Assembly: GCA_017417465.1 (NCBI GenBank)
Contig: JAFPZD010000257.1
Location: forward strand, 1-33,428
DNA: 33,428 bases
Origin: Prevotella sp.
GTDB lineage: Bacteria > Bacteroidota > Bacteroidia > Bacteroidales > Bacteroidaceae
Reading direction: 5' to 3'
Below, in pieces: positions 16,371 through 25,053 of this stretch. The position numbers and the translations under genes were made by a program. The notes below the pieces were generated by a model. The model made no database searches, was not told the origin of the DNA, and saw only the letters and a list, made by a program, of their open reading frames with translations. Position 1 is the stretch's first letter. Each line of letters starts with the position of its first letter.

Positions 16371-16442
16371 TAGTCGGTAAGGGAATCGAACCCTTATGCC
16401 AAGATTGAGAATCTTGTATCCTAACCGTTAGATGAACCGACC
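16371..16442 (-). tRNA. tRNA-Glu (CTC), copy 2
   Basis: The full cloverleaf can be drawn: acceptor GGTCGGT/ACCGACT with a G1-U72 pair, anticodon stem CAAGA/TCTTG with loop TTCTCAA (anticodon CTC), and T-arm AAGGG-TTCGATT-CCCTT. The discriminator is A and no CCA is encoded. It reads GAG. It is identical to the copy at 16461-16532. Confidence 0.93.
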
Positions 16443-16460
16443 GGTTTTCTGCCTTTAGAG

Positions 16461-16532
16461 TAGTCGGTAAGGGAATCGAACCCTTATGCCAAGATTGAGA
16501 ATCTTGTATCCTAACCGTTAGATGAACCGACC
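16461..16532 (-). tRNA. tRNA-Glu (CTC), copy 1
   Basis: The sequence is identical to the copy at 16371-16442, with anticodon CTC in loop TTCTCAA. The two genes are 18 bp apart, a recent tandem duplication within the operon. Confidence 0.93.
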
Positions 16533-16558
16533 AGTTTGACCTTTTTACCTTAATGTTG

Positions 16559-16645
16559 CGGAAGCTGGGGGATTCGAACCCCCGGTACGGTTACCCGTAC
16601 GGCAGTTTAGCAAACTGCTGGTTTCAGCCACTCACCCAAACTTCC
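16559..16645 (-). tRNA. tRNA-Ser (GCT)
   Basis: The acceptor is GGAAGTT/AGCTTCC, the anticodon loop TTGCTAA on stem GCAGT/ACTGC gives GCT, and the T-loop is TTCGAAT. A long variable arm (CGTACGGGTAACCGTACG region) is typical of class II serine tRNAs. The discriminator is G. It reads AGC and AGT and is the first gene of the operon. Confidence 0.94.
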
Positions 16646-16696
16646 TCGAGGCCCTTGAAGGGCGTTCCGCAAAGCGTTTTCTCTTAAACGCGGGTG

Positions 16697-16728
16697 CAAA
16701 GGTACAAAGTTTTTTTCATCCGTGCAAA
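16697..16728 (-). promoter_or_regulatory. tRNA operon promoter
   Basis: The minus strand has TTTG (16725-16728), exactly 20 nt, then TACCTTTG (16697-16704). This is an exact Bacteroidetes promoter upstream of tRNA-Ser. Confidence 0.9.
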
Positions 16729-16753
16729 TTTTAGGCATTTTTTTTTCAAATAA

Positions 16754-16785
16754 TTTGCCGTTTTGTGCTTTTCTTTGTATTTTTG
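16754..16785 (+). promoter_or_regulatory. truA promoter
   Basis: TTTG (16754-16757), 20 nt, TATTTTTG (16778-16785). The predicted start near 16791 leaves a leader of about 28 nt before the truA ATG. It is divergent from the tRNA promoter. Confidence 0.88.
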
Positions 16786-16818
16786 CACCCGCAAAGACGG
16801 TTTGTCAATATCTGAAGC

Positions 16819-17547
16819 ATGAGATATTTCATCACATTAAGCTATGACGGTACCCGTTTCCACGGATGGCAGATACAGCCCAACGGCATCTCGGTACAGG
16901 AGGAGCTGCAGCGTGCACTCTCGCTACTGCTGCGTGGCGACATCCAGGTGACTGGGGCAGGACGAACGGACACGGGAGTGCATGCCCGCATGATGGTGGC
17001 CCACTTCGACGTCGACGAGCCACTCGACGGCCAGCAGCTGAGCTACAAGCTGAACAAGCTGCTGCCACAGGATATTGCCGTGCAGCGCGTGGAGCCTGTG
17101 GCTGATGATATGCATGCTCGCTTCTCGGCCATCGCGCGTACCTATTACTATTATATTCATACGGTCAAGTGTCCGTTTCTTAGGCACTACTCTTGCGAAC
17201 TGCACTATCCGCTCGACTTCGCGCTGATGAACGAGGCAGCCTCTATTCTGACCACTTACGAAGACTTTGGGGCCTTCTGCAAAAGCCACGCCGACGTGAA
17301 GACCACGCTGTGCCATGTCACTCGTGCACAGTGGGTGCAGCTGTCTGACAGCGAATGGCGCTTTGAGATCACGGCCAACCGCTTCCTGCGCAACATGGTG
17401 AGGGCCGTTGTTGGCACGCTCATCGATGTGGGGCGCCACCGCCTGACGCTTGAGGACTTCCGTCGTGTGGTCGAGGGTCGCCAGCGCACGCAAGCCGGTG
17501 AGTCGATGCCTGGTCATGCCCTGTTCTTGCAGAGCATCGCGTATTAA
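16819..17547 (+). CDS. truA: tRNA pseudouridine(38-40) synthase TruA
   Basis: The 242-aa protein converts U38-U40 of the tRNA anticodon arm to pseudouridine. The catalytic aspartate is D51 in GAGRTDTGVHA. Other family blocks are LSYDGTRFHGWQIQPN at the N-terminus, ARFSAIARTYYYYI, and FEITANRFLRNMVRAVVGTLIDVG near the C-terminus. Length and start are standard. It is divergent from a tRNA operon, a convenient neighbour for a tRNA-modifying enzyme, though tRNAs are common enough that this may be chance. Confidence 0.96.
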   Translation: MRYFITLSYDGTRFHGWQIQPNGISVQEELQRALSLLLRGDIQVTGAGRTDTGVHARMMVAHFDVDEPLDGQQLSYKLNKLLPQDIAVQRVEPVADDMHARFSAIARTYYYYIHTVKCPFLRHYSCELHYPLDFALMNEAASILTTYEDFGAFCKSHADVKTTLCHVTRAQWVQLSDSEWRFEITANRFLRNMVRAVVGTLIDVGRHRLTLEDFRRVVEGRQRTQAGESMPGHALFLQSIAY

Positions 17548-17572
17548 CGCATCATTCCGACAGCTCGTTATA

Positions 17573-17604
17573 ACGTCATAACGATTCAACGTTAAAACGC
17601 AATA
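17573..17604. repeat. Short octamer repeat after truA
   Basis: Four 8-bp units all begin with ACG (ACGTCATA, ACGATTCA, ACGTTAAA, ACGCAATA). It is weak, but has the same style as the other spacer repeats in this window. Confidence 0.5.
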
Positions 17605-17625
17605 TAAGAAAAAGGTAAACGAAAA

Positions 17626-17657
17626 TTTGGTGGTTCGGAAATAAAGTGCTACCTTTG
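17626..17657 (+). promoter_or_regulatory. Promoter for the DUF1015 gene
   Basis: TTTG (17626-17629), 20 nt, TACCTTTG (17650-17657). The predicted leader before the ATG at 17700 is about 37 nt. Confidence 0.88.
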
Positions 17658-17699
17658 CGCCATGATTTCAATAACCCCTTATAATAACTACATAATACT

Positions 17700-18950
17700 A
17701 TGGCAACAGTCAAACCTTTCCGTGGCGTAAGGCCACCCCGTGAACTGGTAGAACAGGTAGAGAGCCGCCCCTACGACGTGCTCGAGAGCGAAGAGGCACG
17801 CGCCGAAGCTGGCGACAACGAGAAGAGCCTCTATCACATCATCAAACCCGAAATCGACTTCCCCGTGGGCACCAGCGAGTACGATCCTCGCGTCTACGAG
17901 CGTGCTGCTGAGAACTTCCGTAAGTTCCAGGAGCGCGGATGGCTCGTTCAGGATGCCGATGAGCACTACTACATCTACGCCCAGACCATGAACGGCAAGA
18001 CGCAGTATGGACTCGTCGTCGGTGCATGGGTGAACGACTATATGGAAGGACGCATCAAGAAGCACGAGCTGACGCGGCGCGACAAGGAGGAGGACCGCAT
18101 GAAGCATGTCCGCGTGAACGATGCCAACATCGAGCCCGTCTTCTTTGCTTATCCCGACAATGCCGTGCTCGACGCGCTCATTATGCGCTATGCAAATGGT
18201 GTGGAGCCTGAGTACGACTTCATTGCCCCCATTGATGGCTTTGGCCACAAGTTCTGGGTCATCAGCGACAAGGACGACATGGACACCATCACCCGTGAGT
18301 TTGCCAAGATGCCGTCACTCTACATTGCCGACGGCCACCATCGCTCGGCAGCCGCCGCACTCGTAGGCGCCGAGAAGCAGCGCCAGAATCCCAACCATAC
18401 GGGCAACGAGGAGTATAACTACTTCATGGCCGTCTGCTTCCAGGCCTCGCAGCTCACCATTCTCGACTACAACCGTGTAGTGAAAGACCTCAACGGCCTC
18501 AGCAGCGAGCAGTTCCTCGAGGCTCTTCGTAAGAACTTCACTGTCGAGGACAAGGGCACTGACATCTATAAGCCAGCCCGCCTGCACGAGTTCTCGCTCT
18601 ACCTCGACCAGCACTGGTATAGCCTTGTGGCACGCCCTGGCACTTTCGACGACAGCGATCCCATTGGTGTGCTCGACGTTGACATCTCAAGCCGCCTCAT
18701 CCTTGACCAGATTCTGAACATCGGCGACCTGCGCTCCAGCAAGCGCATCGACTTCGTGGGCGGTCTCCGTGGCCTTGGCGAGCTGAAACGGCGTGTCGAC
18801 AGCGGTGAGATGCGCGCAGCACTGGCCCTCTATCCCGTCTCCATGCAGCAGATTATGGATATCGCCGACAGCGGTAAGATCATGCCGCCGAAGGCTACCT
18901 GGTTCGAGCCTAAGCTGCGCTCGGGCCTTGTCATCCACAAGCTGTCATAA
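17700..18950 (+). CDS. DUF1015-family protein
   Basis: The 416-aa cytoplasmic protein matches DUF1015 across its length. It has the N-terminal VKPFRGVRPPRELVEQVESRPYDV, the family core SLYIADGHHRSAAAALVGAE and NYFMAVCFQASQLTILDYNRVV, and the late block DFVGGLRGLGELKRRVDSGEM. No function has been established that I can name. From memory, members are often encoded near serine or one-carbon genes in Bacteroidetes, but no such neighbour is in this window. It has its own strong promoter, and yigZ follows 61 bp later, so they may share a transcript. Confidence 0.85.
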   Translation: MATVKPFRGVRPPRELVEQVESRPYDVLESEEARAEAGDNEKSLYHIIKPEIDFPVGTSEYDPRVYERAAENFRKFQERGWLVQDADEHYYIYAQTMNGKTQYGLVVGAWVNDYMEGRIKKHELTRRDKEEDRMKHVRVNDANIEPVFFAYPDNAVLDALIMRYANGVEPEYDFIAPIDGFGHKFWVISDKDDMDTITREFAKMPSLYIADGHHRSAAAALVGAEKQRQNPNHTGNEEYNYFMAVCFQASQLTILDYNRVVKDLNGLSSEQFLEALRKNFTVEDKGTDIYKPARLHEFSLYLDQHWYSLVARPGTFDDSDPIGVLDVDISSRLILDQILNIGDLRSSKRIDFVGGLRGLGELKRRVDSGEMRAALALYPVSMQQIMDIADSGKIMPPKATWFEPKLRSGLVIHKLS

Positions 18951-18959
18951 CTATTCGCA

Positions 18960-18992
18960 CTAGTCCCTGCTAGTACTGACTAGTATCACTAG
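18960..18992. repeat. Four CTAG tetramers at about 10-bp spacing
   Basis: CTAG occurs at 18960, 18970, 18980 and 18989 in the spacer between the DUF1015 gene and yigZ. CTAG is usually rare in bacterial DNA. The units read roughly CTAGTNNCTG. Confidence 0.6.
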
Positions 18993-19011
18993 CAAAACAT
19001 CCCCCATCCCC

Positions 19012-19596
19012 ATGAACGATGAGTTCAAGACGATAACCACCATAGGCGAGGGCTTCTACAGTGAGAAACGTAGTAAGTTCCTCGCCTTTGCACACCATGT
19101 TGACACGCTCGACGAGGTGAAGATGCTGTTGGCCGACTATCGTAAGAAGTACTACGACGCACGCCACGTCTGCTATGCCTACATGCTGGGCGCTGACCGC
19201 ACCGACTTCCGTGCCAACGATGACGGCGAGCCCTCATCAACGGCTGGCAAGCCCATTCTCGGCCAGATCAATTCCAATAATCTCACGGACATCCTTATCG
19301 TCGTCGTACGCTACTATGGCGGCGTCAACCTTGGCACCAGCGGACTCATCGTCGCCTACCGTGAGGCGGCCGCCGATGCCATCGCCCATACGACCATCGT
19401 GACACGACAAGTCGAAGAACTCGTCACCTACGACTTCCCCTATGTGATGATGAACGACGTCATGCGCATCGTCAAAGAGGTGCAGCCGCGCATCGTCAGC
19501 CAGACCTACGACAACACTTGTCAGATTACACTTGCCATCCGCAAGTCAGAGGCACAGCGCCTCCGTGAGAAGCTCCAGAAACTCAGCTTTGAGTGA
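19012..19596 (+). CDS. yigZ: YigZ/IMPACT family protein (UPF0029)
   Basis: The 194-aa protein has the UPF0029 N-terminal domain with the blocks EKRSKFLAFAHHVDT, DARHVCYAYMLG, DDGEPSSTAGKPILGQI and VVRYYGGVNLGTSGLIVAYREAA. A smaller C-terminal ferredoxin-like domain follows. Bacterial YigZ has unclear biochemistry, while the eukaryotic relative IMPACT regulates GCN2. It is cytoplasmic. I use the ATG at 19012, preceded by the CTAG-rich spacer. Confidence 0.92.
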   Translation: MNDEFKTITTIGEGFYSEKRSKFLAFAHHVDTLDEVKMLLADYRKKYYDARHVCYAYMLGADRTDFRANDDGEPSSTAGKPILGQINSNNLTDILIVVVRYYGGVNLGTSGLIVAYREAAADAIAHTTIVTRQVEELVTYDFPYVMMNDVMRIVKEVQPRIVSQTYDNTCQITLAIRKSEAQRLREKLQKLSFE

Positions 19597-19663
19597 ACGG
19601 GATTGCGGCTCTAACTATGATATTACGCATTTTCTTTCGCAATAAAACAATAACACAAATACA

Positions 19664-20740
19664 ATGAAGAAACTACTCATGATCCTTATTGCCGCCGTGG
19701 CTGGTGTCACCGTGGCAACGGCCCAAGAGGCACTCGCCGTGCTCACCCACGGCACCACCACCAAGACCTTCACTGGCTATTATGCCCTGCAGAATGCTTA
19801 TGCAGCGGCTACCCACGGCGACCTTATCACGCTGTCGAGCGGTACGTTTGGAGCCGTCAACCTCGCCAAGACCATTACGGTCCGTGGGGCTGGCATGGAA
19901 CAGGACAAGACCTACGGCACGCAACCTACCGTCATCGACGGTAACTTCACGTTGTGCGTGCCTGACACGATTGGTGGTATTGTCACTGTTGAGGGTATCT
20001 ACAACAGTGGGACCATCTACTATAGTAATTATGTACAGCGTGGTCCGAAGTTCATCAAATGTCGGCTGAACAATGTGTTGCCAGGTAGCTATACAAGCAA
20101 TGGTACAAGCTATACGGGTGTCACTAAGGATGCTACTTTCTTGCATTGCAAAGTAGCAAATGAAGTGGTATGCAACGAGAAGAGCTCCATGACGTTTATC
20201 AACTGCTTTGTGAAGCACCCGCAGACCCGTAACACATCAACGTCGAACCTCACGTTCCATAATTGTGTCATTGATGTCACTTATAAAAACTCCGGTGTGT
20301 TTTCGAGTTTTTCGTATAGTGATGGAAGTTATTATAATGTTCACCTCTATAGTTCCATTTTCACCAACTGTATTTTTGTAAATACTAATACAAACTACTC
20401 AAGCTATTACGGAGCCTATACTACGCTCCAGAACTGTCTTTTACCTTCCGGTTGGAGCTTTGATACTTCACGCAGCTCCTATTGGAACTACGATAAACGG
20501 CTTGATGTTTTCAAAACCTATGATGGAAGCTATTCTAACGAGCAGGATTTCCAGCTCACCGACACTGCCAAGAGCAAATACGTGGATAGCCAGGGCCGCC
20601 AGGTAGGCATCCACGGTGGCACGTTCCCCTTCAGCGCCCGTGTGGCAGGCCCTCACCTCAAGACCATGCAGGTGTCGCCTCGCTCTACTGGTGACGGCAA
20701 ACTGAACGTCAAAGTACGCATCGAGAATACGGGCTATTAG
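19664..20740 (+). CDS. Secreted beta-helix protein, paralogue 1
   Basis: The 358-aa protein has a clear signal peptide (MKKLLMILIAAVAGVTVATA-Q). The mature N-terminus has EALAVLTHGTTTKTFTGYYALQNAY, followed by GDLITLSSGTF and ITVRGAG. Six regularly spaced rungs of the form F-x-[NKH]-C follow: FIKCRL, FLHCKV, FINCFV, FHNCVI, FTNCIF and LQNCLL. This is typical of an asparagine/cysteine ladder in a right-handed parallel beta-helix. The end is conserved with the next gene (GRQVGIHGG, VAGPHLKTMQV, DGKLNVKVRIE). No catalytic site is recognisable, so it may be a binding or structural surface protein. The middle (about 20280-20480) is noticeably AT-rich. The next gene is its tandem copy. Confidence 0.75.
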   Translation: MKKLLMILIAAVAGVTVATAQEALAVLTHGTTTKTFTGYYALQNAYAAATHGDLITLSSGTFGAVNLAKTITVRGAGMEQDKTYGTQPTVIDGNFTLCVPDTIGGIVTVEGIYNSGTIYYSNYVQRGPKFIKCRLNNVLPGSYTSNGTSYTGVTKDATFLHCKVANEVVCNEKSSMTFINCFVKHPQTRNTSTSNLTFHNCVIDVTYKNSGVFSSFSYSDGSYYNVHLYSSIFTNCIFVNTNTNYSSYYGAYTTLQNCLLPSGWSFDTSRSSYWNYDKRLDVFKTYDGSYSNEQDFQLTDTAKSKYVDSQGRQVGIHGGTFPFSARVAGPHLKTMQVSPRSTGDGKLNVKVRIENTGY

Positions 20741-20771
20741 TATACTACACAGTTCTTTCCATAACTTTTAC

Positions 20772-21872
20772 ATGAATAAAACTATGAAACAGTTTCTAAC
20801 AATCATCGCAGCCCTGTTGCTGACAAGCATAGGTACATGGGCACAGGACGAAGCCATGGCTGTATTGACCCATAACGGTACGACAAAGACTTTTAGTGGG
20901 CGCCAAGCCTTGATTAACGCATACACTGAGGCTGCAAATGGCGACCTCATCACCTTATCGAGTGGACAGTTCGAGTCGGTAGCCAAGATTGAGAAAGCCA
21001 TCACTATACGTGGCGCTGGCCTTGGCAATGACGCCGTCTACCACACGCAGCCTACGGTCATTTACAACAATATGACACTGGCCATCCCCAACGAGACATC
21101 TGGTCACTTCCAAATGGAGGGTATTTACCATGCCAATTGGATATACTATGCCAACAATCTGAAGGACGCCAAGTTCGTACGGTGCCGCCTGAGCAGTATT
21201 AGTGCTGGACAATACGAGATTACAGGCGGGGAGAAGAAGTGGGGGACCTGCCAAAACCTCCAATTCTTCCATTGCAAGATTGCAGGCGTATTAGTGTGCA
21301 ATAGCTACAGCACGATGAGCCTCGTAAACTGCTATGTGGAAAGTCCATATACATACGGCAACACGACGTCGAATATGAGTTTCAGAAACTGTGTGATTAA
21401 AGCTGTGTATAAAAATTTTAGTGCTATGGGGAAGAGTGATTTTGCATATGGATATTACAGTGGTAATACTTCTATTGCTATATGGAGTTGTTACCTTACC
21501 AATTGCATTGTCTATAAAGCCGACTCTAATACTTCCCGCTGGAACGACAACACCGTCTTTACAAACTGCCTCCTTCCCTCCAACTGGGCACCCAACGTCG
21601 ATCGCAACACCTATCAGAACTACTCCTCCGTCTCTGCTATCTTCCAGACTTACACTGGTACCTACGCCGAGACAGAAACCTTTGCGCTGAAGGATGATGC
21701 CGCTGCCGCCTATCTTGGCAACGACGGCAAGCAGGTGGGCATGTATGGTGGTGTCATCCCCTACAGTCCTCGCCTCGCTGGTCCACACATCAAGAGCCTG
21801 AAGGTGAGCGACCACAGCACTGCCGATGGCAAGTTGAACGTGAGAGTTCTTATCGAATCGACCCAAGACTAA
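20772..21872 (+). CDS. Secreted beta-helix protein, paralogue 2
   Basis: The 366-aa paralogue of the preceding gene lies 31 bp downstream. It has a signal peptide (LTIIAALLLTSIGTWA-Q) and the same opening EAMAVLTHNGTTKTFSGRQAL. Its six rungs correspond one-to-one (FVRCRL, FFHCKI, LVNCYV, FRNCVI, LTNCIV, FTNCLL), and it has the same end (GKQVGMYGG, LAGPHIKSLKV, DGKLNVRVLIE). The framework is conserved while the turns between rungs differ strongly. An alternative ATG at 20784 gives a shorter signal peptide. The protease gene follows after 12 bp, so all three are probably one operon. Confidence 0.75.
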   Translation: MNKTMKQFLTIIAALLLTSIGTWAQDEAMAVLTHNGTTKTFSGRQALINAYTEAANGDLITLSSGQFESVAKIEKAITIRGAGLGNDAVYHTQPTVIYNNMTLAIPNETSGHFQMEGIYHANWIYYANNLKDAKFVRCRLSSISAGQYEITGGEKKWGTCQNLQFFHCKIAGVLVCNSYSTMSLVNCYVESPYTYGNTTSNMSFRNCVIKAVYKNFSAMGKSDFAYGYYSGNTSIAIWSCYLTNCIVYKADSNTSRWNDNTVFTNCLLPSNWAPNVDRNTYQNYSSVSAIFQTYTGTYAETETFALKDDAAAAYLGNDGKQVGMYGGVIPYSPRLAGPHIKSLKVSDHSTADGKLNVRVLIESTQD

Positions 21873-21884
21873 ATTCCTCTGATT

Positions 21885-24800
21885 ATGATCACAATTAGAA
21901 AACTGATATTACTATTGTTCGTCGCCCTACTGCCAACGGATGTCTTGCTGGCCATTCCTGCTCATCCAGGTACTGCGGTGGTTCGGCAGCCTGACGGCTC
22001 GACGCTGACAGTGCGGCTTGTGGGCGACGAGTGGCTCAACTTCACAACGACTGCCGATGGTTACACCGTGGTGCGCGACCATGAGGGCTACTACGTCTAC
22101 GCTGAGCGACAGAACGACGACCTCGTTGCCACTGCTCGACGCGCCCACGACGAAGCGCTGCGCACTGCTGACGAAAAGGCATGGCTTCAGACTACTGAAA
22201 AGTATCTGGCACCGAAGATGAGTGCTCGTATTGAGGAGGCACGTCGGATAGAAATGGACTATCGACGTCGTGCCCGTGCTGCTGCCATGCAGCATGCTCC
22301 GCTTTTCGACTATAGAAACTTCCGTGGCTTGATTATCCTTGTGCAATTTAACGATTGTTCTTTCTCTCGTTCTGACTATTCCACGATTATCAATAACATG
22401 ATGAATCAGGAGAACTATGGAGGGTACGACAACACGACCGAGTTGGGACGCTTCACTGGAAGTGTGCGCGACTATTTCCACGATAATTCAAACGGCGTAT
22501 TCAATCCACAGTTCAGAATCGTAGGCCCCGTTACTATCAATTATAGCCAATATGCCGCCAATAAGACAGACAATGCCCGTGAGATAGTAACAGCAGCACT
22601 GGACGCCGCTGACTCGCAAGTTAATTATGCGGATTACGACGGCAATGGCGACTCACAGGTTGACATGGTCTACTTCATTTTCGCCGGCTGTGGTTCTAAT
22701 CATGGAGGCAATGATGAGCGGCTCATCTGGCCACATGCCGGTCATCTTATCTACCAAAAAGCTGATGACGACAAGTGGTATTATCTGCAGCGTGACAACA
22801 TCAACATGGGGCGTTACGCCTGTTCGACCGAAATGGCAGGAGCTGAAACCAACAGCTATCTCGACGGCATTGGCACCATCTGCCATGAGTTCAGTCATGT
22901 GCTGGGCCTGAAGGATCTGTATGACACCGACTATGGGAAAAACGGGCAAAGTAATCATCCGGACGACTGGACCCTCATGGCCAGTGGCGGCTACCTGAAC
23001 AACAGCCGCACACCAGCCGGCTATGGGCTCTATGAGCGTTATGCCGTCGGTTTCGCCACACCGCAGACGCTTGGTGCTGAGGGTTGCTTCTCGTTGCAGC
23101 CTATTGGAACGAGCAATCGAGGCTACCGAATCAATTCAGCCGTTGAGAACGAGTTCTTCCTTGTAGAGAATCGTCAGCAGACAAGCAAGTGGGATGCTCA
23201 TCTGCCAGGTCATGGACTCCTCGTGTTTAGGGTTGACAGTACTGACACTGAAGTGTGGAACTCGAATAAAGCGAATATCGACCCCACCCACAACTACTAT
23301 GAGATGGTGCGTGCTGGCGGTGGACGTGGTGCTACCGACACCGACCCCTTCCCGGGTACTCAGGGCGTGACGGCGCTGACGAACACCACACTGCCGGCAA
23401 ACTTGCTGTCGTGGACGGGACAACCGACGAAGATGGTGCTTGAGAACATCACCGAGAGTGCTAATGGCACGGTGACGTTCGATCTGACTGATAGCAGCAA
23501 ACAGCCGGTGACTCCGCCTGACGGTCCCGATGATCCAGACACCCCAGATCCAATCACCTTCGGCAGCTACGCCGTGAAGTACTGGTACGACAACCAGACG
23601 CAGTTGGCAGGTACCATCAGTGACGTTCGTTCAGCCTTCCAGCTCGATGTGTCGGGACTGGCCGACGGCCTGCATGCACTTCATGTCGCCGTCTGCGGCA
23701 CGTCTGATCAGGGGGATTACTATGAGGAGGCGCCACACACCGTCTACTTCGAGAAGCATGGTGAGGAGACGCAGATTCGCAATCGCTTCTTTGTGGATAA
23801 CGTTGAGACAATCGCCGTCCGCTACAGTACTGACAACACTTACACACTGGCTCTCCCCGTAGAGACAGTCAGCGAGGGCCTGCACAAACTTACTACCATG
23901 ATCGAGACAACGGAGAGCCAGCGCCCCGTCATCGTCAGTCACTACTTTCAGCGCATGCCTACTTCCAGAGAGCTCGACGACCTGCACCTCATGGTGAGCA
24001 TCGATGCCGCAGCGCCCACCGTGCTGCAGCGCCCCTTCGTGGGCGACAGTCTGGTCTACGATCTCGACGTGAGTAAGATGGATCCTGGCCTGCACACGCT
24101 GACCTATCAAGTGAAGGGCCGTCTGCAGACTGCACCAGAGAAGACCTTCTTTGTCATCGACCCGAAGATGAACGGCTACGACTACTGGCTCAACGACGAC
24201 CGCTCGACTGCTGTCCACACCGCCCTGACGCCTGTCGCCATGCCTTACGAGCTGTCGGCCAATGTCCCTGTGCGTACGATGCCACTACGTCCAGAGAAGT
24301 TCCACTTCGCCGTGGAGGAGGGCATACCGACGACCTATGCCATCAACGACTTCACGTTCCAGGCCACCACCAACAATGGCTACTGGGATTACCTGACGGC
24401 AGAGTATATCGACACGCAGAGCCGTACCTATATCGGTGCCACACCGTTGCCAAAGAACCAGACTACTACGGCTAATGCACCTGCTGCCAATGCCATTGGC
24501 TGGTTCTCCTTGAAAGCCAATGCCGGCGACGGCATTGGCCTGTATGCCAACCGTCCCTGCACGTTGCAGCTCTTCTCGCCGAGGTCGGCCGAAGTCTATC
24601 GTGCCAGTGGTCAGCAGGCCGTCACCGAGGGTGGCATCACGGCCCCAGTGAGTGGCACCTACTATGTCGCGCTGCACTCGCTGACCGATGCTTCCGCAGC
24701 GACAGTCGCCGTCACCTACGACAGCGTTGAAGGTGCAGGACTTATAGGCGATGTGAACAATGATGGCACTGTGGGCATTGGTGACATCGTGGCTGTCACT

Positions 24801-24923
24801 AACATCATGGCGGGCATCAATACTGATGCCGCCACAATGAGCCGTGCCGATGTGAATGGCGATGGCGACATCGGTATTGGCGACATCGTGGCCATTACGA
24901 ACATCATGGCGGGTTTGAACTAG
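21885..24923 (+). CDS. Secreted M6-family metalloprotease with C-terminal dockerin-like repeats
   Basis: The 1012-aa protein has a signal peptide (ILLLFVALLPTDVLLA) and a prodomain to about residue 135. The M6 (immune-inhibitor-A-like) peptidase domain begins at FRGLIILVQFNDCSF. The zinc site is HEFSHVLGLKD, with H334, E335 and H338, followed by DDWTLMASGGYLNN. A Pro/Asp-rich linker (PPDGPDDPDTPDP) leads to several beta-sandwich-like repeats (LDVSGLADGLHALHVAV and LDVSKMDPGLHTLTYQV). The last about 60 residues are two dockerin-like repeats (GDVNNDGTVGIGD and DVNGDGDIGIGD). M6 enzymes are exported proteases. The dockerin-like end probably takes part in calcium-dependent folding or attachment. 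No cohesin gene is in the window. Confidence 0.9.
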   Translation: MITIRKLILLLFVALLPTDVLLAIPAHPGTAVVRQPDGSTLTVRLVGDEWLNFTTTADGYTVVRDHEGYYVYAERQNDDLVATARRAHDEALRTADEKAWLQTTEKYLAPKMSARIEEARRIEMDYRRRARAAAMQHAPLFDYRNFRGLIILVQFNDCSFSRSDYSTIINNMMNQENYGGYDNTTELGRFTGSVRDYFHDNSNGVFNPQFRIVGPVTINYSQYAANKTDNAREIVTAALDAADSQVNYADYDGNGDSQVDMVYFIFAGCGSNHGGNDERLIWPHAGHLIYQKADDDKWYYLQRDNINMGRYACSTEMAGAETNSYLDGIGTICHEFSHVLGLKDLYDTDYGKNGQSNHPDDWTLMASGGYLNNSRTPAGYGLYERYAVGFATPQTLGAEGCFSLQPIGTSNRGYRINSAVENEFFLVENRQQTSKWDAHLPGHGLLVFRVDSTDTEVWNSNKANIDPTHNYYEMVRAGGGRGATDTDPFPGTQGVTALTNTTLPANLLSWTGQPTKMVLENITESANGTVTFDLTDSSKQPVTPPDGPDDPDTPDPITFGSYAVKYWYDNQTQLAGTISDVRSAFQLDVSGLADGLHALHVAVCGTSDQGDYYEEAPHTVYFEKHGEETQIRNRFFVDNVETIAVRYSTDNTYTLALPVETVSEGLHKLTTMIETTESQRPVIVSHYFQRMPTSRELDDLHLMVSIDAAAPTVLQRPFVGDSLVYDLDVSKMDPGLHTLTYQVKGRLQTAPEKTFFVIDPKMNGYDYWLNDDRSTAVHTALTPVAMPYELSANVPVRTMPLRPEKFHFAVEEGIPTTYAINDFTFQATTNNGYWDYLTAEYIDTQSRTYIGATPLPKNQTTTANAPAANAIGWFSLKANAGDGIGLYANRPCTLQLFSPRSAEVYRASGQQAVTEGGITAPVSGTYYVALHSLTDASAATVAVTYDSVEGAGLIGDVNNDGTVGIGDIVAVTNIMAGINTDAATMSRADVNGDGDIGIGDIVAITNIMAGLN

Positions 24924-24932
24924 GTATCAGTC

Positions 24933-25053
24933 GGCCTGCTTATGCAGAAGTCGCTTGTACTGATGAGCAACAAAGTGGACACGGTCATCAGCGACATCCT
25001 TGACTAGTCAGGCAAAGCTATCATTGAGGCCTATCGAACTGAGGGTGGCTGTC
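24933..25053 (+). mobile_element. Remnant of an IS110-family transposase
   Basis: Translating from 24939 in frame gives LMQKSLVLMSNKVDTVISD, then ILD, a TAG stop at 25005-25007, and [14 protein letters not shown]. This matches the conserved IS110/IS1111 segment of the type HMQKAL..MN..L..VISDITG.TG.AIIRAI..GER. The stop sits where the family usually has a residue before TG. Nothing else of the transposase is present. The fragment starts within a few codons of the M6 stop and overlaps the 3' end of pyrF on the other strand. Confidence 0.75.

Noticed and set aside
21885-24923. Cellulosome component based on the dockerin-like repeats
   Set aside because: No cohesin, scaffoldin or glycoside hydrolase is in the window. 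Such tails occur on many non-cellulosomal secreted Prevotella proteins.
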